Shown here one piece after another: positions 10,584 to 21,490 of a stretch of 64,000 nt of DNA. A program made the position numbers and the translations under genes. The notes under the pieces are model-generated. The model was not told where the DNA came from and made no database searches. It saw only the letters and a list, made by a program, of their open reading frames with translations. Origin of the DNA: Gracilaria domingensis (Eukaryota > Rhodophyta > Florideophyceae > Gracilariales > Gracilariaceae); contig VCMS01000007.1 in the NCBI GenBank assembly GCA_022539475.1, forward strand, positions 479,496 to 543,495, read 5' to 3'. The first letter of the stretch is position 1, and each line of letters opens with the position of its first letter.

Positions 10584-11063
10584 TTAACCCTCATCCGATG
10601 ATAGGGATCGCAGGTCATCTGGTTGCGACGTAAGTTTCCCCTGCTCAGCTTGTTTCTCACGAAGAATTTCAATGAGCGCCCTTTTTGTTCTCTGTTCTAG
10701 GCGCTGGAGCTTCGGTGCTAAGCTTTTCTTCATGTCCCAATTGCCCTTTCGAGGAACAATATTGTCCAGATCCAGAGCGGGATCCATAAATTTTCTATTT
10801 GAAGAACGGAGCAGGGCCTGTTGCTCTTCAAGGATTTGCTGCAGTATCGCGTCTGGTTCTTCTGCTTCTTCACAGACTGGAGCCGTGAGAGTAAGTATAG
10901 TATTGAATTAGGAAAAAGGTTATGTTAGCAATGTGATATACGACTCAAAATTTCTTGCATAATGGGAATGGAGTAGCATACATTTCTTCAATTCCTCTGT
11001 GCGAGGTACGTAGTTTTGCAACCTTAGCTTTTTTAACACATCTGATGTGTTGCTAATTTCCAT
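10584..11063 (-). CDS. CCDC12: CCDC12/Cwf18 spliceosome-associated protein
   Basis: Exons 11063-10982 and 10876-10584 are joined across a 105-bp intron (GTATGC..CTCCAG, phase 1), giving 124 residues. Exon 1 reads MEISNTSDVLKKLRLQNYVP; the LR..NY.P segment is the family hallmark. Exon 2 contains DNIVPRKGNWDMKKSLAPKL followed by the heptad-like helix QRLEQRTKRALIEILREK, matching the PRK-NWDLKRD-KL..L.RRT..AI core of CCDC12/Cwf18. Known members sit in the Prp19-associated/activated spliceosome. The protein is shorter than human CCDC12 (166) but complete, ending in an acidic tail. Confidence 0.85.
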
Positions 11064-11569
11064 GTGGCTAGGACTTCTTTCCTCTTTCATGGCTGTTCTT
11101 CTTGGCGTGAACCTACTTTATTGAAAGTGACAAGACGAAAAACTTCACCCTTCCTCACGACATCCGGAAACGAGTTTGACTCAGCAGTTTCTTCCAGAGC
11201 TAGAACGCCAACATGCGTATCTCATCTTTACTCCGCGAGAGATGTATATATATTGCGTTCAATGATAGTCATCAGCGCCCGTATTTTGGAAGATGAGAAG
11301 TATCTCCTGTTTCCAGGATACCATCGTACATTACGATCTTCCTTTATACCTGTACGTGTACAACTGTCACCGAAATGTTCTCAAAAATATCAAATGTTTC
11401 CAGAAGAAAATTTCTCACGGAAGGTGCCAGGATACACCAAGGAATGGCAAGGTGAAAGTTTCACCGTGAAACTGTGGCGATCGCCAAGAACTCCTGACAT
11501 CCAAGACTGCAGAAGGCCATGACATGAGGAGGTCTTATTATTATGCCGTTTGTCGAACTCAACCGGTGC

Positions 11570-11992
11570 GTGATATAACCAAGCGGTCCTTGGTTATCAC
11601 ACTCCGGTCCTTGGTTATCGCCCTCCGGCTCAGAATGACGGGTCATTGGAATCGTTTTTTCGAAATAAAATTTGCGCTGATCACGTGCAGCAAATATAGC
11701 AAAACCGCCTCCCCAGGGCAGCTGCTATATCAACCTGCAATAGAACGCAGAATGGAGCCACTGCATGACGAGTTTTTCTAAAAACCGTGATATAGCAGAA
11801 CGCCCCGGGGAGGCGGTTTCGCTATATCAGCGTCAAAACTTTTGACTCAAAAGGCATCGTAGCCAGTTATATCCACAACCTCGTGCGAAAACGGGTCACT
11901 CGAGAGCAAAACTGGTCCCTCGCCTTCGGCTTGGGCCCAATTGTTGTTGTCTCGTGCCCCGTTAATAACGGCACTCGGCTGTTGATATAACT
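11570..11992. repeat. Nest of inverted repeats, MITE-like
   Basis: Three sets of arms lie side by side. (1) 11570-11600 is a hairpin, GTGATATAACCAAG against CTTGGTTATCAC. (2) 11695-11732 pairs with 11788-11826 as near-perfect arms of about 38 bp around AACCGCCTCCCC, and each arm is bounded by TATAGC/GCTATA. (3) 11866-11886 pairs with 11971-11991 (AGTTATATCCACAACC type). No transposase frame and no clear target duplication were found. This looks like overlapping or nested small non-autonomous elements. Confidence 0.5.
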
Positions 11993-12238
11993 CGTACATG
12001 TCACATCCTTACAGTTCGTGATTACTGAATGATGAAACCGTACATTCCCTGCGAACTCCAGTTTCCACCGAGCTATTCATCGCCCCGTTGTTCGTTCGTC
12101 AACCCTCTCCTGTTCACCTTCGCGGAGCTGGCCATTTTTCCTAAACGTTTTGACTTGCTGAGTTGTTTTCCTTTCCAACATACCGATAATGCTACTCTCG
12201 ACGCGCAACGCATCATAGAGTTTTAACGGATTCAAACC

Positions 12239-12820
12239 ATGGGTCTTATGACCATTCTAAGGAAAGTGAAAGCTCGAGAAAGAGAGATTCGCGTTTTGGT
12301 GCTTGGATTGGATAATGCTGGTAAAACAACTATCATGAAGCGGCTAAAGGGAGAAGATGTACGCAGCGTTTCGCCAACTCTCGGATTTGACATCAATACC
12401 TTGGAGTTCGACAAGTACAAGCTCAACATGTGGGACGTAGGTGGACAGCAGACCATCCGAACGTACTGGAGAAATTACTTTGAGCAAACGGATGGAATCG
12501 TTTGGGTTGTTGATTCCGCTGACGTAGCCCGTTTATCAGACTGTCGAGAAGAATTGGAGAAATTACTCATGGAAGAAAGACTTGCTGGTGCCTCTCTGCT
12601 AGTGCTAGCAAATAAGCAAGACTTAAGTGGCGCACTCTCAACTGAGCAAATAATTGAGCATTTGGCTCTAAATGACATGATCGGCAAAAAGCGCCACTGG
12701 CAAGTATTCGCTTGCTCAGCTCTTTCAGGCGAAGACGATACAAACGTTGAGAATCGGTTGACAAGAAGCATCGAATGGCTCGTTCAAGAAGTATCGTCCA
12801 GAGTTATGCTGGCAGACTGA
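12239..12820 (+). CDS. ARL2: ADP-ribosylation factor-like GTPase 2 (ARL2)
   Basis: A single frame of 193 residues. [20 protein letters not shown] is the ARL2 N-terminus. P-loop GLDNAGKTT (about residues 24-32), switch region [12 protein letters not shown], switch [24 protein letters not shown] (about 127-130) and SALSGE are all present and canonical. ARL2 regulates tubulin folding through the TBCD/TBCE cofactors and releases prenylated cargo via PDE6D/UNC119-type carriers. The length and full motif set suggest a functional gene. A tubulin cofactor A gene lies at 48.9 kb in the same window. Confidence 0.93.
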   Translation: MGLMTILRKVKAREREIRVLVLGLDNAGKTTIMKRLKGEDVRSVSPTLGFDINTLEFDKYKLNMWDVGGQQTIRTYWRNYFEQTDGIVWVVDSADVARLSDCREELEKLLMEERLAGASLLVLANKQDLSGALSTEQIIEHLALNDMIGKKRHWQVFACSALSGEDDTNVENRLTRSIEWLVQEVSSRVMLAD

Positions 12821-13160
12821 TCTTGGGTGGTCTAAAGATTAGCACGAATGGAAGCGACTTGTCGTGCACGTTCTATGTTTACTGCTTCTATGCGGCAACT
12901 GAATTAATGGTATCTGTAGGAAACAAACTCAGCTTGTCCAACTACGGTTAAATTGAAAACTATCGGTTGAATGAGCAGGATATCTGTGAGTGACGAGGTA
13001 GAATTGTCGATCGGTCATTGTACAAAACTTTTGAAGTAGATGGGTGCAGCAAAGTGCTAAAAAGACGACTCGAAAAAGAGAGCGACAACTGGAGTGGGAA
13101 TTGGAGTTGGTGCTTCTGCACGAAAGCAGTCACACGTACAACCAGGGTCACATAGATCAT

Positions 13161-14865
13161 CTACCCATTTGCGTTCAAACCCATATTTCTTGGCGTATTA
13201 CCGGCATCGCGACGTATCTTCTGACCATCAAGCGTAAGTATTTCCTCACCGATTGGAAGTGAAGAAGTGAAGAGCATATCCTGGCCATTGAATCGAGCAT
13301 ACACACGCGCATGCTTGAAGAACAACGACAAAGTAGGAAACACCTCCAAATCCCCGACAAACTGGTATTGGACTGTACCTCTCGATTTTCCATCAACAAA
13401 GAACTCTGTGGATACCAGCCGTGACCTCTTACCATTGCCGTTTCCATTCTGTGCTGTCTTCATGGAAACGAGACAACCGATAGTACAACCAGATTCAAGT
13501 CCATCTCCAAAATCTCTCCAAGTCTCCTTTCCGTCAACTGTTTGAATCAAGCTACCAGATGTCGAAAAGCCAATCGAATTGGGTCTGGTTCCGCAAAGGC
13601 AATTCAATGGAAGCTCATGTGTACTCAAACCGACACAAACACCACCCCCTGACGACTGTCTCAAGATGAAAAATTCGTAATACACCTTGTGTGGCGCTTG
13701 ACGTATTGGTAGCACCCCCCTGACGGACTTGTACAAGCCCCGTTCTTGTACGCGAACTGCACAATGATTGGTATCAAGTAGGTGAATGCCATCATGACAT
13801 TCCTTCGGATTGAAGCCGAGCACAGGTGATGACAGACGCGCTCGAACCGAATACGCAAACTCAGTGGGATTGCTGGACAACGCATTGGCACGATAGGGCG
13901 CAGTGTGAGGGAGCGAGCCATCCTGGTCATTGAGAGTGGCAGCGTAGGCGGCATCACTAACGGACGCGATAGTGGGATCATAGCGCAATCGTTCCTCATG
14001 GATGTTTTCCATGGATGACGCTCTGGATATGGTTCCATCCGCTAACTGTATGTCCATCAAACTCCGGAAGGCAGGCAAGTTCTTGACGTTGACGACGGTG
14101 ACATCGAAGGGTCTGTCAGAAACGTTAGAATGCATGAAGACTTTTCGAAACGGAAACGGAGCGGTATGGTCGCGCTCGACGTATCTGTAGGCAACGCCAA
14201 TGTTGCGCTGGAACTGCTTGAGCGTGTTTGGAGTCATTATGCCCGCTTCTATCTGGGAGATTGGCTCAGTCTCGCCCACAGAGTCGATTGGAGAGGATCC
14301 GAAGAAACTGGTGCAGAAGCAGGTGAGGTCGCCGCACGGCTCTACCTGAACAGAGAGCACGTTGTTAATTATACCGCGTTCATCGTGGGCGGTTGGCTGT
14401 TCTGGTGCGTGTCGCCACACGTTATCAATGATGACTAGGACGCGAGCATCAGAGGGACAGAGTAAAGAGAGTTAGCACGCGGGACATGACGACAAGGTGA
14501 GGATACGAAGGGACAGAAAGCGGTGAGCACGTACACTTGTACTGGTATTCGCCAGGCGGCAGCGCTTTGCGAAAGATCCAAACCGATCCCTCAGCAGCCG
14601 GAGTCTGTGTCATAGCATCGGTAGTTTCCCAGTTACAGAAGGTGCCAGTGACGAAGGCGGAGCTTGCGGGGTAAGGCCATGTGAAGGTTACATCTGTGAC
14701 AAGCTCGAACGAAGAACGAGGCCCATTGGCATGGGCGCCCTGGGCTTGAACTCGGTTAATTTCGTCGTGCGAGACTGACCAAATGCCGGGCGTGGCCGGG
14801 GTTGGAACGCTTCCAAGTGGGGGAGAACGGTTTGGCGACGACTGCGAAAGAATGTGCGTCGGCAT
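13161..14865 (-). CDS. CBM48 (AMPK glycogen-binding) plus SPRY fusion protein
   Basis: Exons 14865-14535 and 14434-13161 join across a 100-bp phase-1 intron (GTACGT..CCTAG, with GTGCTAAC inside), giving 534 residues from ATG 14865. Residues about 55-140 form an AMPK-beta-type carbohydrate-binding domain: TWPYPASSAFVTGTFCNW, GEYQYK, and after splicing FIIDNVWRHAPEQPT..GIINNVLSV. A second half (about 350-480) is a SPRY domain, with VYYEFFILRQSSGGGVCVGL, NSIGFSTSG, STEFFVDGKSRGTV and FPTLSLFF. A binding role at starch or glycogen is inferred from the CBM; SPRY usually binds proteins. An ATG at 15060 in the same frame would add 65 Pro-rich residues across a C24 tract, so the start is uncertain. 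I know of no standard family with this pairing. Confidence 0.75.
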
Positions 14866-14911
14866 GGGGGGCGCTGAGTGAGGGGGAAAGGGGAGGGAGC
14901 GTTTTTCTTTT

Positions 14912-14935
14912 GGGGGGGGGGGGGGGGGGGGGGGG
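14912..14935. repeat. (G)24 homopolymer
   Basis: An uninterrupted run of 24 G on the plus strand, followed by C and five more G. On the minus strand it is poly-C lying in the leader or the extended N-terminus of the CBM48-SPRY gene, where it would encode a proline run. Its length is likely variable. Confidence 0.9.
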
Positions 14936-15059
14936 CGGGGGTAGTCTTGCGAGGGGGAGTTGGGCAGGGCCACTGCTTGGAGGCTCGGCGACAGAGGGGG
15001 AGAAGAGACGCGAGGTGCTGACGCCGGAGAACGGACACAGCGCGCGACGCGTAGACGCA

Positions 15060-15720
15060 CACAGGGCAGCGCTGAGCGCGGGGCGAGTGGAAGCCAGCGC
15101 TACGTAAAAAGGCGGCTGTAATAGCGCCACGCGCTGACGATGAGTCGACAGCGACAAGGAAGCAGCCGCGGGCGCGAGCAAAGCGCAAGCCGCAGCCGCG
15201 CCGAGACGGCCGCGGCGCGTGCTCGTCGACGCCAAAAAGCGCGAAAAAAGAAACACAAGGCGCAGCGCCGCGCTGCGCGTGCGCGCCACCGGTGCTGCAC
15301 CCGTGCCGCGCACGTGCGCGCGCGTGCTTGGCGCGTCGACGCGCCGCGCGTCTGCGTGGCGCGCGCCACTGACCGCGCGCGGAATCGCGCGCATGTGCGC
15401 GGCGCGGCGCGCGCGCGCGCGGCGCGGACGCGCGACGTGGGCGCGTGGACACGCGGCGCGGCGAGCGCCGCTTCGCGGTGCCAATGGCGGCCGCGGCTGC
15501 GCGAGCGGGCGATGCGCGATGCCCCGGCGCCGTTGACGAATGTGAACGGCGCGGCCACGTCAGCTGCGGATCGTTTCGCACTACCTGCGGCGTCCCTTCA
15601 ATGGCTGCAACCGTTGGCGTTAGCCGCCGCGCGCCCGCCGCCGCTCTTCTTGACGTGTTCGTTCGGCTCCCGGGCATTTGCGCGCGCTTTGCCAATCATG
15701 CACGCGCCGAACTGCCTTGT
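15060..15720. other. GC/CpG-rich block between divergent genes
   Basis: Dense GCGCGC sequence fills the space between the CBM48-SPRY gene (leftward) and the plastid RRM gene (rightward). The long Arg/Ala-rich open frames here on both strands are by-products of composition. The most likely role is promoter DNA. Confidence 0.5.
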
Positions 15721-16593
15721 TTCAGCTTGTTGGCATCGTCTCTTTCAAACTTGTTCCGTCCTTTGTAAACGCCTCTCGTTCAACACTTCATCATCGCCGT
15801 CATCATCGGCATCATCGTGACAGCGGCGCTCTAATTCGGGCCGGCGCTGGATAGCCACGGCAGTCACCCCATACAACATACGCCATCTGCCGCCGCGGAA
15901 TGTGCCGCCATTGGTTGTTCTCTGCTTTACCAGCCTCGTCCCGGTCATGCCTCGTCGTTAACCAAGGTGGCCTCGAGTGCGCAAGGAGGCGAGGGAAACA
16001 GTTTGGCACTAGTGCAATAGCGACTGCCACAGCTCACGCACCTCGCTCACCTCACAACTGATAACGTCGTTCGCAACTCATCACTACATTCCGCCTCCGG
16101 CGCTGCGGTGAGGGCGCTGTCGACCGGGAGAGCGGCAGCGAGTGACAGCGAGCAACTGAAAAGCCGTTGATCGTTTCTTCAATTCGCTGCGCAAGAAGCC
16201 GCCTTGGGCGCGATCGGATCAAGCGCTCAACGCGCTCAACGCGCTCAACACCGGCTCCGGGCGAACCGAACCCCAGTGTGCGGCTGACAACGTCGCAAAG
16301 ACGAGGCACGCAAAAATTTTCCGAAAAACAGTGCCGCCGTGCAGCCGCCCTCGCCGCTGATCTCGGCGAGATGTGAAAACGCACATTTCTCCCCAAACTT
16401 GCAATTGTGCCCATGCGCCCCGCCGTCGTTACAACCTGCGCCCGCGGACAAATCCTGCTGCGCTCGCGATCTCTGCTCCAGCCCGCGTCGCTCCTGCCTC
16501 GTCCTCGCTCCGCACCCCCTCAGCCTCCGCTGGCCCCTCAAAAGCTGCGCTTCTCTTGACCTCTTCTTCGTGCTCATCTCCCCTGCTTTCACC

Positions 16594-17070
16594 ATGTGCG
16601 CCTTCGTTGCTCCAACTGCCTTCTCGGTTTCCAAGCTCCACGTCGGATCGTCCACCACCTCGTATCACGGCGCAACCTTCAGGATTTCCACCGTTCGTTC
16701 CTCCGCAATTCCGCGAACCGCCCCGAAACTGCAGGTGCCTTACATGGTGGAGGGCGAAAGTTCCCTGGACACCGACACTCAGGTAGCAGAGGAGACAAAG
16801 CTCTTTGTCGGAAATCTCTCATGGGGAGTCACAGACGAATCGCTCTGCGAGGCCTTTTCCGAGTTTGGAACCGTCATCGATTCTCGCGTCATCGTGGATC
16901 GCTTCACTGGAAAATCTCGTGGATTTGGTTTCATTGAGTACGACGCTCCAGACTCCGCGGCAAAGGCCTTGACCGAAATGAATGGCGTTGAGATTGATGG
17001 CAGGGCCGTCCGCGTCGATCGCGCAACTCGTCGTACTTCCAGACAGCGTCCGCGGGAAGAACTCTACTAG
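16594..17070 (+). CDS. Plastid-targeted single-RRM RNA-binding protein
   Basis: A 158-residue frame from ATG 16594 (TTCACCATGT). The frame is open further upstream, but the N-terminus MCAFVAPTAFSVSKLHVGSS has the Phe-containing, Ser-rich look of red-algal plastid transit peptides, so I start here. One RRM covers about residues 66-145: RNP2 LFVGNLSW and RNP1 KSRGFGFIEY, followed by KALTEMNGVEIDGRAVRVDRA. A basic tail (RRTSRQRPREEL) ends the protein. It resembles plastid/cyanobacterial single-RRM RNA-binding proteins that bind organelle transcripts. Three GCGCTCAAC repeats occur upstream (about 16221-16249). Confidence 0.82.
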   Translation: MCAFVAPTAFSVSKLHVGSSTTSYHGATFRISTVRSSAIPRTAPKLQVPYMVEGESSLDTDTQVAEETKLFVGNLSWGVTDESLCEAFSEFGTVIDSRVIVDRFTGKSRGFGFIEYDAPDSAAKALTEMNGVEIDGRAVRVDRATRRTSRQRPREELY

Positions 17071-18061
17071 ATATATTTGTTCTTCCATTTATGTGTAAAA
17101 CGCACCAGGGAGTGTCATGTGCTGCTGCTTTATAGAGAATACTGATTACTATCTGATGGCTTTTCTTTATGTCGAATTTGCACTCTTTCGCCAGTTTGTT
17201 CTATTCGGTGGTATGCTTTGCTTCGCTCTCGTGGGAGAATGTGCACAACGCCCGATATCAAATTCCTCGGAACACAACTGACTGCAACGCTGCGCTGCGA
17301 ACAATGTTCTAACCTCGAATCAACTCGTAATCCTACGTTAGGTCTTGTGTCGCACGGTTTCCCTGATAAAAAGCTTGTTACCTCCAGATGGTCTTAGCCA
17401 ATTTGCACTAATCTGGAAAACGAACTGCCAAACCAAAATGTTCACCACGCCGTGTACTCGTAATCTAGAGCGGCGAGGACACAGTGAATATGCGTTGTTT
17501 AGATGCCTATTCATACAGAGCAACTTCTCGGTAGCTCTTCCTCGAAATCTCCTCCTCACACGAAGACAACTAGTGTTGGCACACGCTCGAGAACTTCAGC
17601 ACACACCCTTTCCTTTTTGCGCGCCCCTGCGCGATACAGCATACATAGCCGTTCTGTTCCTTCGCTTATTTGCACTTCACCGTGCGATTAGAAAGTTCGG
17701 CACACGCGCAAATTGCGCGGCGCAATGGAGATTATGCTCTTGAGAGACTGTCTTTTGTCAAGAGTACAATGTGCAAAGCGTACGCCCGGAACTACATATC
17801 CAAGTGTTCCATGTGAAGTCCCATTGCCTTCGCTTGTCAAATTCCGCACTCTACCCGGGGTACGAAGGATTAAGAATTCTGACGCCTTCATTTCGGCAGA
17901 TAAACAGGAGTAACAATATTTACAGTTCATAGCTACCGTCGTCATAGCAACCTCGTGCGCCAAAAGGGACAAGAACTAACGATGCGTACGCCGTCATAAG
18001 TCATAAGTCAACAAGGAATTATCTGCTCGCGCCCAACACGCATTCAAAGTACACAACCAGA
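17071..18061. other. Convergent intergenic region
   Basis: One kilobase between two gene 3' ends. Short frames only; no RNA gene, repeat or element recognised. Confidence 0.5.
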
Positions 18062-19586
18062 TTAAACGATTCCTTCTTGAGCTACTTCTACACGATCATT
18101 ACGCACAGGACTTGTTTCAGCCTTCCTAGATGCTTCCGCAGGCCTCAGCTCTCGTTCTTCGTCATCAACCGGCTCGTCCTCAATCGAAAATGGCTTGTGT
18201 TTATCTTCCGGTTCGTCCGTACGAAGACCACGATAATGCCGACCACCAGTCTCAGCTTCTTCGTCCTCGTTGAATGGCTGGAATTTCGATGGTTGTGGAG
18301 ATACCAGTGGGTTTTCTTCAGATACAATTTCGTAAATAACATCGGCGGCGTTGAGAGACTTTGCGTTGGCATCATCTCTTGGGCATAACATCGCTACGCC
18401 CACAAGAACGCAAATGAAACCGGCAGCATATGCGCCGTATTCTTTCTTGCCAAACCCAATGAACTCCTCGTAATAGATTCCCCCAGCGATTGTGCTGAAG
18501 AGTATCCAGCAAATTTGCATCATAGGGATGAGATAAACGGCCTCAAAAAGGCGGAGTCCATGGTTTAATCTCGTAACCCAATAAGTGGCGGCGGCGATGA
18601 AGCCCATCAATATAAAGTAAGTTTGATAAGACAGAAGAGGATTCGAATAAGCTGGATTTGGGTGAAGCGCCTGGATTAGAAGCATCGAAAGCGATTTGGC
18701 AAGTACGACAGCTTGTGTGCCGAAGAGTGCAGACTTGATCGAAAAAAACACAGCAAGAATCTGCCGTTCGCGGATGGTAGATTTGGCGATATCGAACCGA
18801 CCAATTCCTCGATCGCGCATGATCTGTTGTTTCATGGACGAGTACGCGAGTGAAACAAAACAAGCGAGAAAGCCTGCACCAAGCAGGTAACAAACGTACT
18901 CGGATCGTCCGTATAGAGCAGCCAGTTCTTCTGGTCGATAATTCTTGGTGCCGTGTGCACCGAAAATGACAATGAAAACACAACCTGTTATGATTAATGC
19001 TACGCCCGCATAAGCATATCTTTCAATCTTTTCGTGGAGAATGAAACGAGAAAAAAAGACTTGCGAAAGAAACTGAACAGAACCTAGCCCGGAAAGCAGT
19101 GATTGTGCAGCAAATTTGAAGGCACCGAAAGACATTGCCGTACCGAGGGCGAACATGCCAAAACCTGATACCCACATGGGGATGCGTGATAGACGAGGGC
19201 GTTCATCTGGTGGTAGAAGTAATCTGCGATTGATGGCAAGCTTCATGACATTTGTGCCCATGTTATTGAGCTTTAAACGACTGGTTGGTCAGATTCGAAA
19301 GGCAGATTTGTGCGCAACGTTCGCATGCTACGATGATTAGAAACTTACGACACTGGTCGGTGGCAGCGAAGAAGAGCGACAGTGATTTTGGAAGGTAGAC
19401 AACTTCAGTGTCAGCAAACAAAACCGAGCATTTTCGAACTCGCGCTTCCGAAAACGAAGAAACACGATGTCATACACAGCGCTCCTGTTCGACAACATAC
19501 CTTCCGAGAATGGCGAGCACAATACCCGGCCACCAGCTACCAACCTTCCATCCCAGGCTCGAAAACAAGTTGATATGTTGAAACAT
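18062..19586 (-). CDS. NIPA-type magnesium transporter-like membrane protein
   Basis: Exons 19586-19501 and 19280-18062 join across a 220-bp phase-2 intron (GTATGT..CCAACCAG), giving 434 residues. The short first exon is MFQHINLFSSLGWKVGSWW then PGIVLAILG; splicing gives LAILGSRLKLNNMGTNVMKL, the first membrane helix and the GTN..KL loop of NIPA proteins. About eight more hydrophobic helices follow, including SLLSGLGSVQFLSQVFFSRF and ERYAYAGVALIITGCVFIVI. The C-terminal 110 residues are acidic and soluble. NIPA family members transport Mg2+ or other divalent cations in the plasma membrane or endosomes; the substrate here is inferred only from the family. Confidence 0.8.
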
Positions 19587-20641
19587 CGCACGTCAACTGC
19601 GGGAAAAAACCGGCAAGACCGCCGTCGGGCTGCAACAAACGGTAACAGGCCGCACCAATACGACCGCCAGGCGTGCGTAGAGCACAGCCGTGGTGCAACG
19701 CGCTCGTCTACACGGAGGACCTTCTTCCGTGCTGCAATCTACGAAGGTATTCGCCGCAACCGGCAGTCGTGAGCATGTCTAGCCAGAGAAGCCAAAGCCT
19801 CGTCACGTCGCTCATTTGCATATTTGAAACTGTTCAAAACGGCTGATTTGCGGGCAATTTCGACTGTTGTGCTTTTCCTGCTCGCGTGCGCTTTGCAGTG
19901 TCATGCGGTTTTTGAGCTGTCTGCCTACTCTAGCAGGCCGTGACTAGGATAATTGGTCCGAGTGGCCAATCACGGCGGGCGCGGTGGTCGACGTTTACTG
20001 ACCTTTCGTTGCAATCACGAGCACCCATTACCTGCCATAAGAACCGTCATATTTCCCACAGTGTCACTACACAACAAACACCTATACGCTACACTGTACC
20101 CGCTACAGTATGCGAGCAACAGCTATTGAGAACCCACTACTTGACGGGTCACACTGTAAGAAGTCGGACGCAGACTTCTAAAGTAGTCCGTGCAAAAACG
20201 ATTTCAATCACCCCTGGACAGCGAGATTTTGCGAGAATTCGTGAAAATCTCGAAGGCCAGCAAAGGGCTCTCAGTGCCGCAGCAAATGCTTTTCGCTACT
20301 ACAGTCGGCACATTCGCGACGGCGCCGCCGTTTTTTCATTCAGCACCCCAACGCCTCTCCGCAGCGCGCGCTGCCGATCGCGTTCGCGCGTCGACTGCAT
20401 CACGTCAAAGCCTTTCTACTGCGCCCCTTGTGGCGCCCGCGCTCACTACCCCACCAGTCTCTGGCATCAAGAGCGCCCTCAAGCGCATGCTCGGTTCCAA
20501 TGCTGAGCCGCTCCCCCGACGACGACGGACTGTAATCTTCGCGATGATAACCAGCGCAGCTTCGACGCAAGCGCCGGCGACCATCGCGAATCGCCGTTCA
20601 ACAACAGCGGCGCCACGCGCCAAGCTCACTATCTTCACCGG
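19587..20641. other. Intergenic, no gene supported
   Basis: About 1 kb upstream of the NIPA-like gene, becoming very GC-rich after about 20290. Open frames in the GC-rich part have Ala/Arg/Pro composition and no recognisable domain. Confidence 0.4.
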
Positions 20642-21113
20642 CCGAGCGCCCGGACCGCGCCCCGTTCACCCCACCCGCATGTTCGCCGGGCTTCCCCGCC
20701 GCAGTGGCCACCTGTACGTGTCAGGGCGCTGTCTCATCTCGCTCTTGCGCGCCGCATCGCGCAGACTGGGAGCCGCCGCTCGCCCCACCGCACGCGCAGC
20801 CTTGCGCGTCGCCGCGCCGCGACAAGCGCGCACGCTGTGCGACGCCCCTGACGCGCCACCGCGGCTATCGTCACCCGCCGAGCGCCCGGACCGCGCCACG
20901 TCCGCCCCGCCCGCATGTCCGCCGCGCTTTCCCGCCGCAGCCGCCACCTGTACGCGTCATGGCGCTGAATCGCCTCGCTCTCGCGCGCCGCATCGCGCCG
21001 ACTGAGCGCCGCCGCTTGCCTCACCGCGCGCGCAGCCCCGCGCGTCGCCGCGCTGCGCCGAGCGTGCGCGCTGTGCGACGCCGCTGACGCGCCGCCGCTG
21101 TCCAAGCCGCGCG
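20642..21113. repeat. Two-copy 236-bp GC-rich tandem duplication
   Basis: CCGAGCGCCCGGACCGCGCC at 20642 recurs at 20878 (CCGAGCGCCCGGACCGCGCC) and the similarity continues for about 236 bp, with substitutions and small gaps. It lies directly before the scramblase pseudogene and has no gene of its own that I can support. Confidence 0.75.
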
Positions 21114-21134
21114 CGCGCTGCGCGTCGCCTGGCG

Positions 21135-21490
21135 CGCAGCTCGTGCTGTCGCCGCTGGCGCTCGTCGTCACGGGCTAGTACGAGTGGGGCAACATTCTGC
21201 TCGGCTTTGAGCAGGCCGACAAGTACTCTTTCCGCGCCGCGCCGCGCGGCCACGTCGTGGGCTACATCGCGAAGGTATGTTGCAGTTGCTTGTTCTCAGC
21301 AGTGTCTGTCCGTCGTGCTAACCGTGTGTGTGTGCGTTCGCGCGCAAACAGGAGGGCTCGTAGGAGAGCATCGTCACCAGAGACGTGCTGCGCACGCGCC
21401 GCCCGTTCAAGACCACCGTGTTTGAGGGCGAGCAGAACGTCATCTTTCGCATTCGCCGCCCGCTGTACCGAATCGCGTCCGGTCAGGGCT
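21135..21490 (+). pseudogene. Truncated AIM25-type phospholipid scramblase
   Basis: Two exon-like blocks. The first reads SPLALVVTG, a stop, then YEWGNILLGFEQADKYSFRA and GHVVGYIAK. It is followed by a 77-bp intron (21275-21351, GTATGT..AAACAG, containing GTGCTAACC). The second reads EGS, a stop, then ESIVTRDVLRTRRPFKTTVF, IFRIRRPLYRIASG. This matches the N-terminal half of mitochondrial scramblases of the yeast AIM25 group (ALVV..YE..N..LGFEQA.RY..., LLRT.RPF, RRPF). Both in-frame stops are TAG (21176-21178, 21361-21363). The second half of the family domain is missing. Intact splice signals suggest fairly recent loss. Confidence 0.7.

Noticed and set aside
11064-11522. 152-residue open frame
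   Set aside because: No recognisable domain, atypical composition, and it overlaps the presumed promoter of the CCDC12 gene.
14688-15820. Long Arg/Ala-rich open frames on both strands
   Set aside because: They overlap one another on both strands in a GCGCGC-dense block; stops are rare there by composition and no domain is visible.
20190-21005. 271-residue open frame
   Set aside because: Ala/Arg/Pro composition in a GC-rich tandem duplication, with no domain; it is in a different context from the scramblase exons.
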